10,582 nucleotides of DNA from Lentisphaeria bacterium (lineage in GTDB: Bacteria > Verrucomicrobiota > Lentisphaeria > Oligosphaerales > JAFGRS01), in contig JAFGRS010000435.1 of assembly GCA_016935045.1 (NCBI GenBank), positions 1-10,582 on the forward strand, in the 5' to 3' direction. Below, one piece after another: positions 6,972 through 10,582 of the stretch. The first letter of the stretch is position 1. Every line of letters starts with the position of its first letter. The notes below the pieces were generated by a model. It saw only the letters and a program-made list of their open reading frames with translations, had not been told where the DNA came from and searched no databases. The translations under genes and the position numbers were made by a program.

Positions 6972-7982
6972 CTAGATCGCAACGGTCCAGCCGAAGACAT
7001 CCTCCGCGTCTCCGACCTGAATCGCCGTATACCTCTCGTACAGGGACTGCAGCACGGGGCCGCATCCCGTTGCCGGCCCGATGCGGATGACCTCCCCGCC
7101 GCGGACGATCTCGTTGACCGGCGTGATGACCACGGCCGTGCCGCAGGCCGCGACCTCCGCGAAGGAACGGAGTTCCTCGAAGAGCACGGGGCGGACCTGT
7201 ACGTCCATCCCCCGCTCCCGAGCCAGTTCCTGGAGCCCATGGTTGGTGATGCTGGGCAGAATGCTGTCGCTGCGGGGGGTGACGTAGGCCCCGTCCCGGC
7301 TGATGCCGATCAGGTTCGACGTCCCGAACTCGTCCACGTACCGGTGTTCGCGGGCATCCAGGTAGAGTTCGATGGCAAAGCCCTGCCGCTGGGCAATGAG
7401 ATGGGGTTCGAGGCCGGCGGCGTAGTTCCCCGCGACCTTGACGTTGCCGACACCGAGGGGGGCCGTGCGGTCATACTGGTCCAGGACCGTGGCCCGAACG
7501 GGGGTCAGGCCGCCCTTGTAGTAGGCCCCCACCGGGGTCACGAGGACGAGGAAGGCGTACTCCGTCGCCGGGCTGACGCCGATCTGGGGCCCGCTGCCGA
7601 TCAGCAGCGGACGAACGTAGAGAGAACCCCCGGTACCGTAGGGCGGCACGAACTCGAGGTTGGCCCGAATCACCCGACGGACAGCATCCAGAAAGAGCTC
7701 CTCGGGGACCTCGGGAATGCACAGCCGCCGCGCCGTTGCCGCCATGCGCCGGGCGTTGTCCAGGGGACGAAACAGACGGATCTCTCCATCCCTGCGGCAG
7801 AATGCCTTCAGCCCCTCGAAGCAGGCCTGGCCATAGTGCAGCGCCGTCGCCGCAATGTGCAGCCTGAGATAGGGCTCCTGCACGAACTCGCCGGCGTCCC
7901 AGCGGCCGTCACGCCAGACGTGACACACATGGCCGTTGGTATCCAGGTACTGGAAACCCAAACGCTGCCAATCGATACTCAT
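6972..7982 (-). CDS. ilvE: Branched-chain amino acid aminotransferase (class IV, PLP)
   Basis: A 336-residue fold-type IV pyridoxal-phosphate enzyme that interconverts leucine, isoleucine and valine with their 2-oxo acids, using glutamate/2-oxoglutarate, in the cytoplasm. Family marks in order: TALHYGQACFEGLKAF (47-62), IRLFRPLDNARRM, YVRPLLIGSG, the PLP-lysine segment VGNVKVAGNYAAG with Lys182, then YVDEFGTSNLIGI (216-228) and ACGTAVVITPVNEI (279-292), which bind the cofactor phosphate and carboxylate. The pattern EFGTSN and the overall layout match the second bacterial/eukaryote-like branch of these enzymes rather than the shorter E. coli IlvE type. The ATG at 7982 is chosen because GAGGG lies eight bases upstream; an in-frame TTG two codons earlier is too close to that site. 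No other branched-chain biosynthesis gene is nearby, so it appears as a single-gene unit or as the first gene before the sigma operon. Confidence 0.95.
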   Translation of the reverse strand: MSIDWQRLGFQYLDTNGHVCHVWRDGRWDAGEFVQEPYLRLHIAATALHYGQACFEGLKAFCRRDGEIRLFRPLDNARRMAATARRLCIPEVPEELFLDAVRRVIRANLEFVPPYGTGGSLYVRPLLIGSGPQIGVSPATEYAFLVLVTPVGAYYKGGLTPVRATVLDQYDRTAPLGVGNVKVAGNYAAGLEPHLIAQRQGFAIELYLDAREHRYVDEFGTSNLIGISRDGAYVTPRSDSILPSITNHGLQELARERGMDVQVRPVLFEELRSFAEVAACGTAVVITPVNEIVRGGEVIRIGPATGCGPVLQSLYERYTAIQVGDAEDVFGWTVAI

Positions 7983-8050
7983 CGGCAAAACCCTCGCGCG
8001 CGTGCAGGCGCAAAAACCGCAGTCATCGTTGCCTCAGTGGCACGGGGCTT

Positions 8051-8079
8051 AGCATATTGCCTCCCCGTCCGTCACGCAA
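8051..8079 (-). promoter_or_regulatory. Possible sigma-70 promoter for the aminotransferase gene
   Basis: On the minus strand, TTGCGT (8074-8079) and TATGCT (8051-8056) are separated by 17 bases, a correct spacing for a housekeeping promoter. The hexamers match consensus at three and four of six positions. The spot is otherwise rather AT-poor, and the predicted start lies about 60 bases before the ATG at 7982. The match is weak and unproven. Confidence 0.3.
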
Positions 8080-8120
8080 CCTCCCGCACCCTCGATCCAT
8101 AAGGCCTCAGTCCAATCCGA

Positions 8121-8211
8121 GAATCGGCTCAGCAGGAGCTTCGCCCTCCAGTCCGAACCGACTGCGCGACGCCCCATCCCCTGGAGGGCGAAGCTCCTGC
8201 TGAGCCGATTC
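8121..8211. repeat. Perfect 31-bp inverted repeat with 29-base spacer
   Basis: Positions 8121-8151 and 8181-8211 are exact reverse complements over 31 bases; pairing stops on both sides. The arms contain GGAGCTTCGCCCTCCAG and its complement. RNA from either strand would fold into a very stable hairpin with a 29-base loop. It sits in a gene-free region upstream of the aminotransferase, away from any stop codon, so it is not placed as a simple terminator. The form suggests a dispersed palindromic intergenic element (REP/MITE-like); no transposase is nearby. Confidence 0.93.
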
Positions 8212-8213
8212 CC

Positions 8214-8238
8214 CTGGAGGGCGAAGCTCCCGCCGATT
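8214..8238. repeat. Third, degenerate copy of the 31-bp repeat
   Basis: Two bases after the inverted repeat, 8214-8230 repeats exactly the first 17 bases of the right arm (8181-8197). TGCTGAG is then replaced by CG, and CCGATT resumes, ending in a run of six T. It is a direct repeat of the right arm with an internal deletion of five bases, and it could pair with the left arm instead of the right arm. Confidence 0.9.
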
Positions 8239-8533
8239 TTTTCTGGATTTGGTCTTTTTTTTCAGGGGCCGCAGGGGGCGCGAGGGCGTCCCCGGACGCG
8301 CAGGATTCCGTTTTCCGTGTCGGTTTCTGCTTCAAAACGGTGCCATAGACGCCCGTCGGAAACGGACCGCAAAAATCTATCATTTTGGTCTCACGGGGAT
8401 TGGACAGGGGCCGGAATGGCTGCTATGGTAGGTGTTGTCGAAAGGACTTCAGGGCGGGATCTCCAGGGCCTTGACAAGCGTGGATATCCCATCGATTGGC
8501 AAATGACCAGTTTGGCTCCCCGAGGGCAGTACT

Positions 8534-8554
8534 CCCCTCCCTCCCCTCCCTCCC
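8534..8554 (-). other. G-quadruplex motif (minus strand)
   Basis: The plus strand carries five C-tracts of three or four bases separated by single T bases (CCCC-T-CCC-T-CCCC-T-CCC-T-CCC), so the minus strand has five G-tracts with one-base loops, the arrangement most favourable to a parallel quadruplex. The polypyrimidine run continues to about 8571 and is followed by GCCCCCGGGGGGC and a six-T run. A role in transcription is possible but not shown. Confidence 0.75.
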
Positions 8555-8649
8555 TTCTCCCCTCTGCCCCCGGGGGGCCTCTTTTTTGCCCCCACAGGAA
8601 CCAGCGGCACGGGTGTTCGTCGTCGACACCGAGACGGAGTGAGCCGCGG

Positions 8650-8724
8650 CCGGAAAACGTTCCCCCCCCCGCGTCGCGGCCGCCGCCCCCCTCCCGTTTT
8701 CCGGACAGGGCGCGGCCGGAAAAC
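8650..8724. repeat. Three CCGGAAAAC/GTTTTCCGG blocks able to form alternative hairpins
   Basis: CCGGAAAAC occurs at 8650-8658 and 8716-8724 (both within a 13-base direct repeat GCGGCCGGAAAAC), and its exact complement GTTTTCCGG at 8696-8704. The middle block can pair with either flank: with the right one through an 11-base loop, or with the left one through a 37-base loop. The arrangement is about 180 bases upstream of the GH16 start and on its leader side. Function is unknown. Confidence 0.7.
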
Positions 8725-8905
8725 AGCCCCCCCGGACGGACGGGTATCCTTGCTCTTACGGGCGCTCCGTCGGGATGCCCTTGGCGGCGGCGTGACAATC
8801 CTGCAGCCATTGTGGGCCGGGAGACGCGATGGCCGCGGCAAAACGGCGCTACAGTATGCGGCAAGGCCGGGGGCGTTGTAGGGTCCCCGGCGCGCAGGAG
8901 TCGTC

Positions 8906-10174
8906 ATGGGATTGAGAGTTTTGACCGCTGCCCTTGCGGCATGGGGGTGTTGTCTGCCTGCTTCAGAGCCCTCGGTTTCCGGTCCCACGGGCCCGGGCTG
9001 GAAGCAGGTCTTTGCCGACGAGTTTGAGGGGATGGCGGCCGACCTGGACCGGATTTGGGAGTCTCAGAACGGGCCCAGCGGTCACATTCTGTGCAGCCGC
9101 TGGCGGGAGAATGCCGTTCTCGAGGGCGGTCTGCTGCGGCTGGTGGCGCGGAAGGAGCCGCGGGGGGGGCAGGAATGGACGGCCGCGAGCCTGTGGACGC
9201 GGCGGACCTTCCGCTACGGCTACTTCGAATGTCGCTACCGCTACGCCCCCGCCACGGGCACCAACAACTCCTTCTGGATCATGACCCGCGGCAGGGCAGC
9301 CCCCCGCTTCGAGATCGACATCAACGAGGGGCACTACCCCAACGAAGTAAACATGAACCTGCACAACCACAGCGGCGAGCACTGGTCCAGGGGGGGACGC
9401 TGGTACCTCGGGGGCCAAGGCCCCGGATCGGGGCAGGACGAGGCGGGATTCCAGTTTGCCCTCGATCCGCCCCTGCGTGCGGCCGGGCTGCGGTTGGTTT
9501 CCGGGGACGGCGATGCTGTCCGGCTGATGGAGTTCCGGGCATTTCCCCCAAGCAACGAGGGGTATCCGAGCGTCTTCCCGAACCTCATCGAGGCGCAGCC
9601 GGAGGTGCCGAACCTGGCCCGCGGAGCCGCCGTCGAGGCCAGTTCGGTGCTCGAAGCCCGCTACGGACCGGAGAGGGCCATCGACGGGCTGCTGGGGACC
9701 GCCTCCCGTTGGGTCAGCGCCCGGGGCGGGCCTCCGCACGTCTTCACGCTGACCTTCGACCGTCCCCGGAAGATCGGCTGCATCCAGTTCATCAGCGGCT
9801 GGCAGAACGGCGAGCAATGGCAGGACATCGTCAACGACTTCCGCATCGAGTACCGGGAAGGAGAGGACTGGCGCCCCGTGCCCGGCGCGGACCGCGGGAC
9901 CCTGACCGGCCGTTCACAACCCGCGGCGGCCGACGGCCCCAACCTGGCAAACGAGTTCCACACCTATGCCCTCGAATGGACCGAGGACGAACTGGTCTAC
10001 TTCTTCGACGGGCAGGAGATCCGCCGGCAGGCCCATGACATCTGCCGCGGCGAAGCACACGTGTTCCTGAGCCTTGCCGTCATGGGGTGGGCCGGACCCG
10101 TCACGGATGCCATCGACGGCACATCCATGGACGTGGACTACGTTCGCGTGTGGCAGCGCGCGGAAGCGGAATAG
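8906..10174 (+). CDS. Secreted GH16-family glycoside hydrolase interrupted by a discoidin (F5/8 type C, CBM32-like) domain
   Basis: A 422-residue protein with an N-terminal signal peptide (MGLRVLTAALAAWGCCLPAS), so exported. The GH16 beta-jelly-roll begins at about 32 (WKQVFADEFEG) and proceeds through FRYGYFECRYRYAP and NSFWIM to the catalytic ExDxxE motif FEIDINE, with Glu136 as expected nucleophile, Asp138, and Glu141 as acid/base. After NMNLHNHSGEHW (149-160) the GH16 sequence stops and about 190 residues intervene, including PNLARGAAVEASSVLEARYGPERAIDG (short of the full domain) and RPRKIGCIQFISGW, typical of discoidin-type carbohydrate-binding folds. GH16 resumes at EFHTYALEWTEDELVYFFDG (350-369) and ends in MDVDYVRVWQ (408-417). 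The start is supported by AGGAG five bases before the ATG. Known GH16 enzymes cleave beta-1,3/1,4-glucans or galactans such as laminarin or agar; which one applies here cannot be read. It stands alone on the plus strand. Confidence 0.9.
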   Translation: MGLRVLTAALAAWGCCLPASEPSVSGPTGPGWKQVFADEFEGMAADLDRIWESQNGPSGHILCSRWRENAVLEGGLLRLVARKEPRGGQEWTAASLWTRRTFRYGYFECRYRYAPATGTNNSFWIMTRGRAAPRFEIDINEGHYPNEVNMNLHNHSGEHWSRGGRWYLGGQGPGSGQDEAGFQFALDPPLRAAGLRLVSGDGDAVRLMEFRAFPPSNEGYPSVFPNLIEAQPEVPNLARGAAVEASSVLEARYGPERAIDGLLGTASRWVSARGGPPHVFTLTFDRPRKIGCIQFISGWQNGEQWQDIVNDFRIEYREGEDWRPVPGADRGTLTGRSQPAAADGPNLANEFHTYALEWTEDELVYFFDGQEIRRQAHDICRGEAHVFLSLAVMGWAGPVTDAIDGTSMDVDYVRVWQRAEAE

Positions 10175-10582
10175 CGGTCCGGGACCTCTGCCGGCGGGCA
10201 TCCGCGGACGCTCCATCGTGCCCGAGATCAAGGGGCGTGGCGACGGCAAGAGCCAGGCCCTCTGCGAGCGGGATTCCCCTGCCCCCGAGAGACGCGTCAA
10301 CGCCATCCGCGCCCGCCGCACAACCCCCGCCCCGCCCTGGCAGAGAGCGGAAGCACCTCCGCACGGCGGGTTCTCGGCCCGTTGCGGGTGGTGCCTCCCC
10401 TTGCATAGTGTCTGATTCGTTGCACGTTCTTGGCATGAGAACGTTGGGACAACTTCTGGGTTCAGCGGCGCGAACAGGACTCCTTCGCGTGCTGGCTTAG
10501 GGTCCGCACGGAAATAACTTCACATTTTGGCGAGGCGCCGCATGGTCATCCGCAAGGCACGAGGAGGGCGCATACCCTAAGG
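10175..10582. other. Gene-free right end of window
   Basis: I see no supportable gene in these 408 bases. A 21-codon frame (ATG at 10435 to TAG at 10500) has no Shine-Dalgarno and no recognisable product. No hairpin with a T-tract follows the GH16 stop. From about 10503 the composition becomes less GC-rich. CTTAGGGT at 10496-10503 is the exact complement of ACCCTAAG at 10574-10581. Since the window ends there, the start of another gene or element outside cannot be excluded. Confidence 0.5.

Larger units (their letters stand above)
7983..8905. other. Gene-free region between divergent aminotransferase and GH16 genes
   Basis: This 923-base region has no reading frame I can support. Reading from the left it contains the aminotransferase leader, the 31-bp inverted repeat and its degenerate copy, T-runs (8237-8242 and 8255-8262), a small hairpin GCGTCC-CC-GGACGC at 8286-8299, a mixed stretch without visible function (8300-8530), a C-rich tract, the CCGGAAAAC-type repeats, and the GH16 leader. 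Homopolymers such as nine C at 8662-8670 mark it as low-complexity. Open frames across it on both strands have compositions rich in Pro, Arg and Gly and look like chance frames in GC-rich DNA. Confidence 0.6.

Noticed and set aside
6777..8102. 441-codon open frame on the plus strand, antisense to the aminotransferase and the start of the sigma factor
   Set aside because: The opposite strand encodes two proteins with clear family motifs. The plus-strand product has no recognisable domain and an Asp/Gly/His/Val-rich composition typical of antisense frames in GC-rich DNA.
8121..8262. Rho-independent terminator made from the 31-bp inverted repeat and the downstream T-runs
   Set aside because: No gene on the plus strand ends upstream of it, the hairpin is far longer than usual, and the T-runs start 26 bases or more after the second arm.
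8471..8499. TTGACA at 8471-8476 as a promoter for the GH16 gene
   Set aside because: The -35 hexamer is perfect, but 16-18 bases downstream there is no acceptable -10 hexamer, and the gene starts over 400 bases further on.
8317..9027. 236-codon plus-strand frame through the intergenic region into the GH16 gene
   Set aside because: Mostly Pro/Arg/Ser from low-complexity C-rich DNA; it overlaps the real signal peptide in another frame.

Overview
The window is a GC-rich stretch of bacterial chromosome. The gene types point to the Planctomycetes–Verrucomicrobia–Lentisphaerae–Kiritimatiellota (PVC) group: a HEAT-repeat protein ending in a carbohydrate-binding-like beta-sandwich, an ECF sigma factor with a zinc-finger anti-sigma factor, a Gfo/Idh/MocA oxidoreductase beside an aldo/keto reductase, and a secreted GH16 glycosidase carrying a discoidin-type domain. 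This placement is an inference from protein style; there is no rRNA or other marker gene here. No tRNA, CRISPR array, transposase or phage gene is visible.

Layout. (1) Positions 3-3333, plus strand: the 3' part of a large HEAT-repeat protein, then an aldo/keto reductase 13 bases later behind a perfect Shine-Dalgarno. (2) Positions 3562-6886, minus strand, read right to left: ECF sigma factor, membrane anti-sigma factor, exported coiled-coil protein with a Thr/Pro/Ala-rich repeat linker, and a Gfo/Idh/MocA oxidoreductase that converges on the aldo/keto reductase. (3) Positions 6972-7982, minus strand: a branched-chain amino acid aminotransferase, probably with its own promoter. (4) Positions 7983-8905: a 0.9 kb gene-free region holding a perfect 31-bp inverted repeat with a third, degenerate copy, a strong G-quadruplex motif, and repeated CCGGAAAAC/GTTTTCCGG blocks. 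(5) Positions 8906-10174, plus strand: a secreted GH16 enzyme whose catalytic domain is interrupted by a discoidin-like insertion. (6) Positions 10175-10582: no gene recognised; the last 90 bases are flanked by a short inverted repeat.

How the genes may work together. The sigma/anti-sigma/coiled-coil trio looks like a self-contained envelope-sensing regulatory cassette: a cytoplasmic sigma factor, a one-pass membrane anti-sigma factor, and an exported coiled-coil protein that may act as sensor or partner. The two oxidoreductases, the GH16 enzyme and the HEAT/beta-sandwich protein fit a glycan-degrading lifestyle, but the sequence does not show that they share a pathway. The points most worth checking are the split GH16 architecture, the palindromic intergenic repeat, and the three-gene sigma cassette.
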